DNA of 11,325 nucleotides from CG2-30-46-19 sp034414555 (GCA_034414555.1 DAOUMA010000019.1:1-11325); one strand, 5' to 3'. Shown: positions 6,248 through 11,325, numbered from the stretch's first letter. Notes: generated from the letters alone by a model not told the origin. A program made the numbers and translations.

Positions 6248-6415
6248 TTAACTACCTAAACGTAAAATACCAACCTTGTATGTGACTACCCTGTTTTTAC
6301 CTCCATTTGGGTAAGCTGGAGAACCTCCTTTTGCTGCTCCTTCTTCTACACATTTAATTTTCACATATCCCGTCAATTTTTTCAATAGTTGCTCCCAATT
6401 TCTGCCATTTTTCAC
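6248..6415 (-). CDS. possible small protein upstream of module 1 (55 aa, uncertain)
   Basis: This frame opens at a GTG (6415) and reads VKNGRNWEQLLKKLTGYVKI, ending NRVVTYKVGILRLGS with TAA. The composition is protein-like: a short helix, then basic beta-like strands. The TAA abuts the first ATG of the DUF5678-like gene, as in coupled operons. Against it, no ribosome binding site precedes the GTG, and the overlapping frame one base over is also long and open (ending KWQKLGATIEKIDGICEN at about 6360). It could therefore be a remnant or chance. Confidence 0.35.
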   Translation of the reverse strand: MKNGRNWEQLLKKLTGYVKIKCVEEGAAKGGSPAYPNGGKNRVVTYKVGILRLGS

Positions 6416-6540
6416 CAAATTTGTATGATTTTGGGTTAAAACTTTGGTAATCTTTTGGCTTCCTCAATGATACACTCAAGAAAAAGCTAAAATCTTCAGC
6501 CCGGGGTAAAAGCTTTGAAGGAGATTGTTTTTTGACCCTG

Positions 6541-6690
6541 ATTATACCCCAACCAACCTCAAGTAGAAAACCTGCTAAGTTTGAAGATAGTCTGAAGCTG
6601 TATTCTGTTGTTATAGGTTAGCTCATAGGTAGGAGAGTATTCACCATTTGCCAGTTTTGTAGCGTGCTATCCCCATAGCGATAAAACCTA
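6541..6690. repeat. repeat R3, overlapping the end of the 60-aa membrane gene
   Basis: R3 is the copy that still includes the end of an intact gene (6641-6690) plus its 3' flank. It aligns with R1 throughout and with R2 over 6541-6585. On the minus strand TATAAT (6546-6541), with TTCTAC 16 bases upstream, points toward the module 1 genes about 300 bp away. The rest of the gap 6248-6540 holds the uncertain small frame and nothing else I can recognise. Confidence 0.7.
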
Positions 6691-6823
6691 CACCAAGGCC
6701 AATGATAAGCGCTGCTGGCATAAGACCGAAGCCTATCCCAACGCCCAGGCCGATGATAAGACACCCAACAAATACAAAACTACCCAAGCCTGCTTGCTTC
6801 TTTTCTTTATCATTATCTGCCAT
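6641..6823 (-). CDS. small glycine-rich two-helix membrane protein (60 aa)
   Basis: The ATG at 6823 has TAGGAG six bases upstream. The N terminus is charged (MADNDKEKKQAGLGS), followed by two hydrophobic Gly-rich segments, about 16-33 (FVFVGCLIIGLGVGIGFG) and 37-53 (AALIIGLGVGFIAMGIA), with a short LMP turn and a basic ARYKTGKW tail. The repeated IIGLGVGF/IGLGVGIGF words suggest the two helices pack through glycines or arose by internal duplication. It is a bacterial small membrane protein of unknown function. The TATAAT at 6874-6879 is its likely promoter. A decayed copy of its C-terminal third is at 4814-4885. Confidence 0.75.
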   Translation of the reverse strand: MADNDKEKKQAGLGSFVFVGCLIIGLGVGIGFGLMPAALIIGLGVGFIAMGIARYKTGKW

Positions 6824-6873
6824 TGTTGCTCCTATATTAAAAGATATTTCTCCGTATACGCTACTTTGACTAT

Positions 6874-6900
6874 ATTATACCCATGTCCATCAATGCACAA
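6874..6900 (-). promoter_or_regulatory. promoter of the 60-aa membrane gene
   Basis: On the minus strand TATAAT (6879-6874) is a consensus -10 box. TTGTGC lies 15 bases upstream (6900-6895), a short spacing. The predicted RNA start is about 45 bases before the gene. The same TTGTGC-N15-TATAAT spacing recurs before the ABC transporter gene. Confidence 0.5.
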
Positions 6901-6974
6901 GCATAATCCACCATGGAGCAGCTTAAATTTTTGAATTTTGGATATGACAAAAGACGTGCCGTTGTGAGCATTAT

Positions 6975-7012
6975 CCCTCGATGTTGAGGGCAAAAGTCCC
7001 CTGGTTTCAGGG
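6975..7012 (-). terminator. two hairpins ending the kinase/deaminase operon
   Basis: CCCTG-GTTT-CAGGG (6999-7012) overlaps the deaminase stop codon and is followed on the minus strand by GACTTTTG. A second stem, CCCTC/GAGGG (6975-6990), follows at once. Together they are a plausible terminator although the T run is short. Confidence 0.45.
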
Positions 7013-7489
7013 CAGGCAGGTTATCCGGGAAGGCGGCTTTTCATGCAGCTCAAACTCTATTCCGGCTTCTTTGAACAGGTCCTTGAATGAGTCATCAGCA
7101 TAGCTGCCGAAGGTTATGAAGCGCTTTATTTTGGCGTTCACCAGCATCTTGGCGCACAATATGCATGGTGGATGCGTAACATAGACCGTGGCGCCAGCGA
7201 GGTTAACGCCGTGGAGCGATGCTTGTATGATTACGTTTTGCTCGGCGTGAATCCCCCGGCATATTTCCTGTCTGGTCCCAGATTCGATATTCATCTCGTC
7301 CCTGAGACAGCCAAGTTCGAGGCAATCTTTGACCCCGGAGGGAGCGCCGTTATAGCCGGTGGCTAATATGTGCTTGTCCCTCACTGCCACAGCGCCGACG
7401 TGGTGTCGCCGACAGGTTGCCCGTTCTGCTACCACGGTAGCTATCTTGAGAAAATATTCATCGATGTCCGGCCTGGTTAATTTTTTCAT
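7007..7489 (-). CDS. dCMP deaminase family protein (160 aa)
   Basis: The enzyme converts dCMP to dUMP, feeding dTMP synthesis in the cytoplasm. The zinc and catalytic motif is HAEQN (81-85, with His81 as ligand and Glu83 as proton shuttle). PPCILCAK (107-114) supplies Cys109 and Cys112. Other family landmarks are RRHHVGAVAVRDKHILATGYNGAPSG in the N-terminal third (27-52, split here by usual loops) and the CxELGCLRDE stretch before the active site. Length is normal for bacterial ComEB-type deaminases. The ATG overlaps the stop of the upstream kinase gene (ATGA), so the two are translationally coupled. Confidence in the family is high; preference for dCMP over related pyrimidine substrates is by homology. 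Confidence 0.93.
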   Translation of the reverse strand: MKKLTRPDIDEYFLKIATVVAERATCRRHHVGAVAVRDKHILATGYNGAPSGVKDCLELGCLRDEMNIESGTRQEICRGIHAEQNVIIQASLHGVNLAGATVYVTHPPCILCAKMLVNAKIKRFITFGSYADDSFKDLFKEAGIEFELHEKPPSRITCLP

Positions 7490-8028
7490 TTCAAAGCGGA
7501 TAGGACTCGTTCCGTCTCCTTTTCCAGCTCCTTCAGGGAAGCTTCGTTTACTATGATAAAATCAGCCATGGCGATTGGTCCACCCTTGTTGGTATTCTCT
7601 ATCTCCGCTTTATCTCGATTGGCTGCTTCCTCAACCGTCAAGGGCCGGGTTGCCCTGTTTCTAAGTCTTGCATGCCTGGTAGCCTGCGACGCCCAGACAG
7701 CAACTGTGCTGAACCTTTTGCCATAGCGGTCCTTCAATAAAGTATACTCTTCCCATGAATAAAGTCCGTCCACCACGATATTTGACGATTTCAGCGAGGC
7801 GTCAATCCGGGGCAGGTTTAATTTGGCATATGCTGCCATCCCGTGTTCTTTTCTCAATTGCTCCCTGACATAACGTTCGTTTTTCTCATTCAGTTCAAGT
7901 CCCCTGTTCTTGATTTCTTCTTCCGTGATATCTCCAAACCTTACTTTCTTAAAGCCGCTCCTCTCAAATATTCTGGCTACTTCCGATTTGCCGGCACCTA
8001 CCATACCAACAATTGCTACCACTTTCAT
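7486..8028 (-). CDS. P-loop kinase, dephospho-CoA kinase-like/nucleotide kinase-like (180 aa)
   Basis: The N terminus MKVVAIVGMVGAGKSEVARI holds a Walker A motif, GMVGAGKS (8-15). IVVDGLYSWEEY (84-95) is the usual Walker B-like strand of small-molecule kinases, RNRATRP (123-129) is a lid-type Arg cluster, and ADFIIVNEASLKELEKE (155-171) is the typical C-terminal strand and helix of dephospho-CoA-kinase-like proteins. The sequence is closer to the archaeal-type/UPF0200 branch than to standard CoaE, as far as I can judge from recall. It probably phosphorylates a nucleotide or nucleotide-like substrate. Its ATGA overlap with a dCMP deaminase supports a role in deoxynucleotide metabolism, which is inference. 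The ribosome binding site is weak (GGACGAG). Confidence 0.82.
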   Translation of the reverse strand: MKVVAIVGMVGAGKSEVARIFERSGFKKVRFGDITEEEIKNRGLELNEKNERYVREQLRKEHGMAAYAKLNLPRIDASLKSSNIVVDGLYSWEEYTLLKDRYGKRFSTVAVWASQATRHARLRNRATRPLTVEEAANRDKAEIENTNKGGPIAMADFIIVNEASLKELEKETERVLSALK

Positions 8029-8181
8029 TGCTCGTCCGTATCTAATAGATGGATAGCAGGATTTCCTTTATTAACAGCATTTGCGCCACTATTATATAGG
8101 GAAGGGCGAAACTTTATGTAAATAAAGCCCTGTTGCATTTAAGCAGAGTCAAGAAGAGGCCCTAGAATTTCCAAGGAATGT

Positions 8182-8613
8182 CTAGATTTCGATGAAAATA
8201 CTTTCTGTAGGCATATCAAAGGTCAGTTTGAAGCCAAGTTGCTCAAGGAATTCCAAACCTAGCAAACTAGGGAGTTGTTTTTGTTTGCTAGGTTCTTCTA
8301 GAACTTCTATGCTTCTTCTGGTAGCAGAATATCCCATGCCATCAACCGTATCAAAGTTAAAAGTAACCTCTTTGTCTATTTTATAAGTGTTTGCTACTCC
8401 ACCAACACCCACTGCTGGCCTACCCTTAGGAAAATTCTGATAAACCAAACCGATTCTTCTAGCATCCCTCTCGCTAAGTATGCTTTCGCCTGCTCCGGTA
8501 TCAATAAGAAAGTCTACAAATCCTCCTACCTTAAGGTCCTTTATCTTGATTAATGTTCGAAGAAAAGCCCACTTCCGATCGCCCCAAAAGCGATATTTGG
8601 CTAGAATGCGCAA
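8182..8613 (-). CDS. retropepsin-like aspartyl protease, module copy 2 (143 aa)
   Basis: This is a second single-domain clan AA aspartic protease. FLIDTGAGESIL (35-46) provides the catalytic Asp38-Thr-Gly, VGVGG (68-72) the flap-region glycines, and SLLGLEFL (116-123) the conserved Leu-Gly motif. It is 25 residues shorter than copy 1, mainly at the C terminus and in the loop before SLLG. The start appears to be a TTG at 8613, with GGAG eight bases upstream inside the end of the preceding gene; the two genes overlap by 13 bp. There is no signal peptide or membrane segment. Function is presumably tied to the adjacent DUF5678-like protein. Substrate is unknown. Confidence 0.87.
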   Translation of the reverse strand: MRILAKYRFWGDRKWAFLRTLIKIKDLKVGGFVDFLIDTGAGESILSERDARRIGLVYQNFPKGRPAVGVGGVANTYKIDKEVTFNFDTVDGMGYSATRRSIEVLEEPSKQKQLPSLLGLEFLEQLGFKLTFDMPTESIFIEI

Positions 8614-8915
8614 GATCGTATCTCCATAGCGGAATCAAATCGCGAAAGAATTAGTCTTTGTGGCTTTCGAGAAATAAATTCTATTGGAATCTCGCTCGGA
8701 TTTCTTCCCTCCTCTTTTAATTTTTGGAGTAAAGTCTCAAGCTCGACGCTAGAATTTATCACTTTACCATCAATTACAGCAATGTATTTATTCGCGAATT
8801 TTTTTCTAAGGGTTTCTTGGCTCTCAGAAATCCAATCTATGTCATCGCTGAATCGCCTTAGCGCCATTAGAACTTTTTCCTCCCTTTCTCTCTTCCTTGA
8901 TGTCTTTATTGCCAT
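8601..8915 (-). CDS. DUF5678-like small protein, module copy 2 (104 aa)
   Basis: The ATG at 8915 follows GGGAGG with a 5-nt spacer. After a basic N terminus (MAIKTSRKREREEK), residues 24-72 align with copy 1: DDIDWISESQETLRKKFANK, then YIAVIDGKVINSSVELETLL. The shared landmarks are the Trp, the LxKK/LKKK helix end, the V-x-G-x-V strand and the following helix. The tail IEFISRKPQRLIL also matches copy 1, and about 12 extra residues follow, overlapping the protease start. The two copies share perhaps a third of their residues, so the duplication is old or the copies arrived separately. Confidence 0.78.
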   Translation of the reverse strand: MAIKTSRKREREEKVLMALRRFSDDIDWISESQETLRKKFANKYIAVIDGKVINSSVELETLLQKLKEEGRNPSEIPIEFISRKPQRLILSRFDSAMEIRSCAF

Positions 8916-8965
8916 TCCTTCCTCCCTTAAACGGCGTGTATCCTAGTCACCTTATTGTGGGAAAA

Positions 8966-8989
8966 CTACTTTGGCCACACTCCTGTCAT
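8966..8989 (-). CDS. possible 7-codon leader peptide before module 2
   Basis: A very strong ribosome binding site (AGGAGGTG, 9000-8993) stands three bases before ATG ACA GGA GTG TGG CCA AAG TAG, giving MTGVWPK. After the TAG the same frame continues open for 12 codons to a TAA just before the next gene's ribosome binding site. A good site on such a short frame suggests either a translated leader or a gene killed by TAG. Confidence 0.35.
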   Translation of the reverse strand: MTGVWPK

Positions 8990-9029
8990 TTTCACCTCCT
9001 TCACTACTACTTTCACACATCCCTTATGT

Positions 9030-9059
9030 ATATTAAACACTTAGATATATTCCAATCAA
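9030..9059 (-). promoter_or_regulatory. candidate promoter of module 2
   Basis: On the minus strand TTGATT (9059-9054) and TAATAT (9035-9030) are separated by 18 bases, 115-120 bases before the DUF5678-like gene and about 30 before the leader peptide site. Confidence 0.4.
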
Positions 9060-9060
9060 T

Positions 9061-9090
9061 GGTACTTTAGGTACTTTAGTCCTAGTACTA
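9061..9090. promoter_or_regulatory. direct repeats upstream of the module 2 promoter (possible operator)
   Basis: GGTACTTTA occurs twice in a row at 9-bp spacing, overlapping at its edge (9061-9078 region), followed by AGTCCTAGTACTA. The cluster of GTAC/TAGTAC words directly behind the -35 box looks like a protein binding site. Chance in AT-rich DNA is possible. Confidence 0.3.
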
Positions 9091-9123
9091 TTTTCCCATT
9101 TTAAGCTATACTAGTCAATATCC

Positions 9124-9157
9124 TTTTCTTAACTTTTCCTATATTTTCCTACACTTT
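9124..9157. promoter_or_regulatory. 10-bp phased T-tracts (probable curved DNA)
   Basis: TTTT runs start at 9124, 9134 and 9144, and a TTT run at 9155, that is once per helical turn. Such phasing gives intrinsic bending. It lies about 70-100 bp behind the candidate module 2 promoter. Confidence 0.5.
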
Positions 9158-9338
9158 CCACAATTATCTTAGATGAAGCTTAGGGCGACATAATATTTTG
9201 CACTTGCCTATTATAGTGAAAAATCCCACTCTGTGGCAAAAGGGGGCTTTGACAAATCAAGAATTGAACCGATATGCCCGGCAATATTCGGCCACTCAGA
9301 CTACACGGAATGCTGCCAGGGTGAACTTGAAGGTCTCG

Positions 9339-9347
9339 TGTTATAAT
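9339..9347 (+). promoter_or_regulatory. extended -10 promoter candidate upstream of the TspO gene
   Basis: TGTTATAAT is a perfect extended -10 element (TG-N-TATAAT). No good -35 box is present, as is usual for this type. It would give a leader of about 220 bases containing the 9503-9525 hairpin. Confidence 0.45.
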
Positions 9348-9384
9348 GGTTGAAGGGAGAATAATAATCTGAGCATCGAGAGCG

Positions 9385-9561
9385 ATGAGCCTTTTCCAGT
9401 TTGCAGGTTTATTCATCATTTGTATTCTGGCACTGAGAGCCCTGGGAACTTCCTGGCAGGGGAAAGTTTTTGGCACAGACTTTGGAGCAGGCAGCGGGGA
9501 AGACCTCGCCATAAGCAGGCGAGGTTCTCATCCTGGGACGGCCTTTATGCGCAGCTTCTAA
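9385..9561 (+). CDS. doubtful 58-aa frame before the TspO gene
   Basis: The frame from ATG 9385 begins MSLFQFAGLFIICILALRAL, one possible membrane helix, then a Gly-rich hydrophilic tail. Its TAA overlaps the start of the TspO ribosome binding site. There is no proper ribosome binding site for it. It may be a remnant or chance. Confidence 0.2.
   Translation: MSLFQFAGLFIICILALRALGTSWQGKVFGTDFGAGSGEDLAISRRGSHPGTAFMRSF
9503..9525 (+). promoter_or_regulatory. strong hairpin in the TspO leader
   Basis: ACCTCGCC-ATAAGCA-GGCGAGGT is a perfect 8-bp GC-rich stem with a 7-nt loop, 36 bases before the TspO ribosome binding site. No T run follows, so it is more likely a leader structure or operator than a terminator. 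Confidence 0.45.
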
Positions 9562-9572
9562 GGAGGTGAGTT

Positions 9573-10061
9573 ATGGACGGCGAAAGATCACGGAATATTC
9601 TCAAATTAGTAATAAGCATTGTAGCCTGCCAGTGTGCCGGTCTTATCGGTTCTATTTTCACTATGCCTGCTATTCCAACATGGTACGAGACCCTGGCAAA
9701 ACCATCCTTCACTCCGCCGAACTGGTTGTTTGCTCCAGCGTGGGTCACCCTATATGTCCTGATGGGAGTTGCAGTCTTTCTAGTCTGGCGCAAAGGATTG
9801 GGTATTAAAAATGTGAAAGCGGCACTAATCACATTCCTGGTTCAACTTGTTCTGAATGTCTTGTGGTCGGCGATCTTTTTTGGAGCTAAATCACTTGTTG
9901 GTGGCGCCGTTGTGATTGTATTACTCTGGATTGCAATATTATTCACCATCCTGAGGTTCTTCAAAATATCCACTGCAGCAGGAGGACTTCTTATTCCCTA
10001 TATCCTCTGGGTGACCTTTGCATCAGCTCTGAACATATCCATATTAGCCCTGAATATCTAA
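9573..10061 (+). CDS. tspO: TspO/MBR family membrane protein (162 aa)
   Basis: The family are five-helix membrane proteins that bind tetrapyrroles and sterol-like ligands and take part in porphyrin and stress responses. The ATG at 9573 follows AAGGAGGTGAG. Residues 37-58 carry the family hallmark WYETLAKPSFTPPNW and then LFAPAW. LNVLWSAIFF (94-103) and LLIPYILWVTFASALN (139-154) are the other conserved blocks. Hydrophobic helices fall at about 11-30, 53-72, 82-103, 109-130 and 137-160. Length is standard. The gene stands alone, with its own candidate extended -10 promoter upstream and a hairpin (10162-10191) downstream. Confidence 0.95.
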   Translation: MDGERSRNILKLVISIVACQCAGLIGSIFTMPAIPTWYETLAKPSFTPPNWLFAPAWVTLYVLMGVAVFLVWRKGLGIKNVKAALITFLVQLVLNVLWSAIFFGAKSLVGGAVVIVLLWIAILFTILRFFKISTAAGGLLIPYILWVTFASALNISILALNI

Positions 10062-10072
10062 TCTAAGGCGCA

Positions 10073-10156
10073 ATGACGTCTGCCCAAAAAGCCCGGCTTG
10101 CCGAGGCTCAGGCCGCATATGCTCAGGCACTGCTGCGCCACCCACTCCCTGCGTGA
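10073..10156 (+). CDS. possible 27-aa Ala-rich peptide (uncertain)
   Basis: The ATG at 10073 opens MTSAQKARLAEAQAAYAQAL, continuing LRHPLPA and TGA. It looks like one amphipathic helix and reminds me of the start of small phage head-tail joining (gpW-like) proteins, but only loosely. AAGG is the only ribosome-binding-like sequence. It may be a phage gene remnant; the base composition here is more GC-rich than the surroundings. Confidence 0.25.
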   Translation: MTSAQKARLAEAQAAYAQALLRHPLPA

Positions 10157-10161
10157 TGGCG

Positions 10162-10191
10162 CTAAGACTGGGCTTATCTCCAGAATCTTAG
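10162..10191 (+). terminator. hairpin downstream of the TspO gene
   Basis: CTAAGA and CTGG pair with CCAG and TCTTAG around an 8-nt loop, with an AA bulge, giving ten base pairs. No T run follows, so the terminator role is uncertain. Confidence 0.35.
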
Positions 10192-10327
10192 CCCGTAGTT
10201 CAGTTGGTATTATGCTGGATGTGTATAGAACGGCTACTTAAGGCGAGATTAAGGCGAAGCATGCAAGGCGTGGTCCGGTGGCTGGCACAAGAATGGAGGT
10301 GGCTGGCTCAAATCCCGCCGCTGCCAG
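10191..10327 (+). pseudogene. degenerate tRNA-like remnant with an insertion
   Basis: The left end GCCCGTAGTTCAGTTGGTA (10192-10210) looks like a tRNA 5' end with D arm. The right end GGCTGGCTCAAATCCCGCCG followed by CTGCCA (10302-10327) looks like a T arm and acceptor. The D, T and acceptor stems no longer pair, and the parts lie too far apart. Between them are short direct repeats: TTAAGGCGA at 10238 and 10249, and GGTGGCTGGC at 10277 and 10298. The right end resembles the 3' end of tRNA-Met at 594-615. This fits an old recombination scar. The rest of the gap to 10487 shows nothing I recognise. Confidence 0.5.
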
Positions 10328-10487
10328 CTTTTATATCAGAGGCCTGGAACCGAGAGGTTGGCATCTGGGGCAGAAGTTCAGCAAACTCACTGGGCTTGGG
10401 AACATTGACCCAAAACAATCTACGAGACAGGCTCTCATAAGTCTACCATGCTATACTTACCAAAAAGCTGCAACTATGGAGGTGTGT

Positions 10488-11009
10488 ATGTCGCCACGTA
10501 AACTTAAGACTGATCCGATAATCCTTGAGATGCCGTCCCAGAAGATGGCCGTTGTCCAGGGAAAAGGCTCTCCGGACAAGGTCTTCGCTAAGATATTTCC
10601 TGCTCTATTTGGCTCAGTTTATACCTTGAAGTTTGACCTGAAAAAGAGGGGATTGGAGTCCTTTAAGGTAAGCGCCCCTCGTGCTCGCTATCCAAACGCC
10701 CATCTCTATCCAAAAGGAGAATGGCTCATAATTGCTGGTATCCCCGTGCCCGACAATACTACCTGTCTCCCCCAGAAAGAACCGGGCACTGAGGTAAAGA
10801 TTGAGACCTGGGAATACGGCACGGTAGCTCAAATTCTCCACCTCGGCCCTTATGACCAAGAAATGGAAACCGTTGAGCGCTTGCAACAATTCATCACAGC
10901 GAATGGATATGAAATAGCTGGACCGCACGAGGAAGAATACCAATCAAAGCCAGATGCCAAGATAATTAAGACACTAATCCGGTATCAGGTGAAAAAGAAG
11001 AGCCAATAG
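10488..11009 (+). CDS. GyrI-like small-molecule-binding domain protein (173 aa)
   Basis: I choose the ATG at 10488 because GGAGG lies five bases before it. The same frame stays open back to 10278, but that part overlaps the tRNA-like remnant. The fold is the GyrI-like/AraC effector-binding SHS2 type. The signature is EYGTVAQILHLGPYDQEMET (109-128), where aromatic and Glu residues line the ligand pocket, and the end is KTLIRYQV (161-168). There is no DNA-binding domain, so this is a stand-alone binding protein. Some members of this group bind or hydrolyse lipophilic toxic compounds. The neighbouring ABC ATPase hints at drug or toxin handling, though a terminator separates the two genes. Confidence 0.88.
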   Translation: MSPRKLKTDPIILEMPSQKMAVVQGKGSPDKVFAKIFPALFGSVYTLKFDLKKRGLESFKVSAPRARYPNAHLYPKGEWLIIAGIPVPDNTTCLPQKEPGTEVKIETWEYGTVAQILHLGPYDQEMETVERLQQFITANGYEIAGPHEEEYQSKPDAKIIKTLIRYQVKKKSQ

Positions 11010-11068
11010 CCTGATAAACGTGTGCGTGGAATGGCAAACATCCCGAAGAAGTTAACAATTGTCGGTGT

Positions 11069-11106
11069 GGCACTTATGATAAGATTAACCGATTGTGCCC
11101 TTTTTT
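11069..11106 (+). terminator. terminator after the GyrI-like gene
   Basis: GGCAC (11069-11073) pairs with GTGCC (11095-11099) and is followed by C and six Ts. The loop is long (21 nt) but AT-rich and can fold partly. It lies 60 bases past the stop codon. Confidence 0.5.
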
Positions 11107-11119
11107 CCTTTGCTATAAT
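11094..11119 (+). promoter_or_regulatory. extended -10 promoter of the ABC transporter gene
   Basis: TGCTATAAT (11111-11119) is a perfect extended -10 element. TTGTGC (about 11093-11098) lies 15 bases upstream and overlaps the terminator stem. The expected leader is only 15-20 bases, and no clear ribosome binding site precedes the ATG at 11142. Confidence 0.6.
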
Positions 11120-11141
11120 ATAAGTAATGAATTGATACACT

Positions 11142-11325
11142 ATGATTGATGTAAAAAATCTCACGAAGAAGTTTGATGAGGTCACTGCGGTAGAGGGCCT
11201 AACCTTCCATATCGATGAAGGAGAGGTTTTTGGTTTCCTCGGGCCTAACGGTGCGGGAAAGACCACCACCGTTAGAATGCTTTGCTGCCTTATATCAAAG
11301 ACCGCCGGAGAAGCCAGGATAGCAG
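11142..11325 (+). CDS. ABC transporter ATP-binding protein, N-terminal part (runs off the window)
   Basis: Sixty-one residues are visible from the ATG at 11142. MIDVKNLTKKFDEVTAVEGL is the usual N-terminal strand with the A-loop aromatic (Phe11). GPNGAGKT (34-41) is Walker A, followed by TTVRMLCCLISKTAGEARI. The pattern (GEVFGFLGPNGAGKTT, V-RML, L...T.GEA) is that of the DrrA/CcmA-like group, which energises ABC-2 type exporters of drugs, lipids or other compounds. Walker B, the signature motif and the permease lie outside the window, so the substrate is unknown. The short leader suggests translation with little or no ribosome binding site. Confidence 0.93.
   Translation, partial: MIDVKNLTKKFDEVTAVEGLTFHIDEGEVFGFLGPNGAGKTTTVRMLCCLISKTAGEARIA

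Larger units (their letters stand above)
9158..9572. other. divergent control region without a clear gene
   Basis: This is the rest of the gap between module 2 (minus) and the TspO gene (plus). It holds a consensus TTGACA at 9249-9254 with no good -10 partner, an extended -10 box at 9339-9347, a GC-rich hairpin at 9503-9525, and a doubtful short frame at 9385-9561. I recognise no RNA family in it. Confidence 0.4.

Noticed and set aside
8112..8127. CTTTAT/ATAAAG hairpin after module 2
   Set aside because: AT-only 6-bp stem with no T run; too weak to call a terminator.
9180..9512. 110-aa minus-strand frame
   Set aside because: No ribosome binding site, Pro-rich atypical composition, no recognisable motif; it runs antisense through the control region.
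9545..9832. minus- and plus-strand frames overlapping the start of the TspO gene
   Set aside because: They are shadows of the well-supported TspO frame.
10278..10487. N-terminal extension of the GyrI-like protein by 70 residues
   Set aside because: The extension translates the tRNA-like remnant, and a GGAGG site places the true start at 10488.

Overview
The window is bacterial: Shine-Dalgarno sites (GGAGG type) precede most genes, gene pairs are tightly packed, and there is an elongator tRNA-Met. Base composition is moderate and uneven. It reads as an accessory region, probably a decayed genomic island, set between ordinary housekeeping-like genes. The style of the intergenic repeats and of the integrase remnant reminds me of Chloroflexota (Dehalococcoidia-like) genomes, but that is a weak guess from recall.

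Left edge (1-1147). The N-terminal part of an alpha/beta hydrolase runs off the edge on the minus strand. A repeat-rich intergenic stretch follows, with a 7-bp tandem array and a long imperfect palindrome. Next is tRNA-Met(CAT). Its 3' end is duplicated 370 bp downstream, next to the C-terminal scrap of a tyrosine recombinase that carries an in-frame TAG. This is the signature of an element that integrated in the tRNA gene. A 78-aa coiled-coil protein lies between the two tRNA-end copies.

Island-like core (1182-8915), all genes on the minus strand. It holds a C-terminally anchored hypothetical protein; a 607-aa protein with a PD-(D/E)XK nuclease core and a SEC-C zinc motif; a second, 179-aa PD-(D/E)XK protein; a 62-aa basic protein; a 55-aa membrane protein; two copies of a two-gene module (a DUF5678-like small protein followed by a retropepsin-like aspartyl protease); a 60-aa glycine-rich membrane protein; and a kinase/dCMP deaminase pair with an ATGA overlap. 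A family of about 60-150 bp repeats (R1-R4) is scattered between these genes. Three copies carry the same TATAAT box pointing at the next minus-strand gene. One copy also carries a decayed duplicate of the 3' end of the 60-aa membrane gene.

Right part (8916-11325), plus-strand genes. An AT-rich control region with 10-bp phased T-tracts separates the two strands. Then come a TspO/MBR-family membrane protein, a degenerate tRNA-like remnant, a GyrI-like small-molecule-binding protein, a terminator, and the start of an ABC transporter ATPase with its own extended -10 promoter.

The best candidate for an undescribed system is the duplicated DUF5678-like/aspartyl-protease module. Two diverged copies keep the same gene order, tight coupling and protease active-site motifs, which suggests the two products work together. 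The paired PD-(D/E)XK proteins near the integration scar are a second candidate, as possible defence cargo. Both functions are inferred from sequence and context only.
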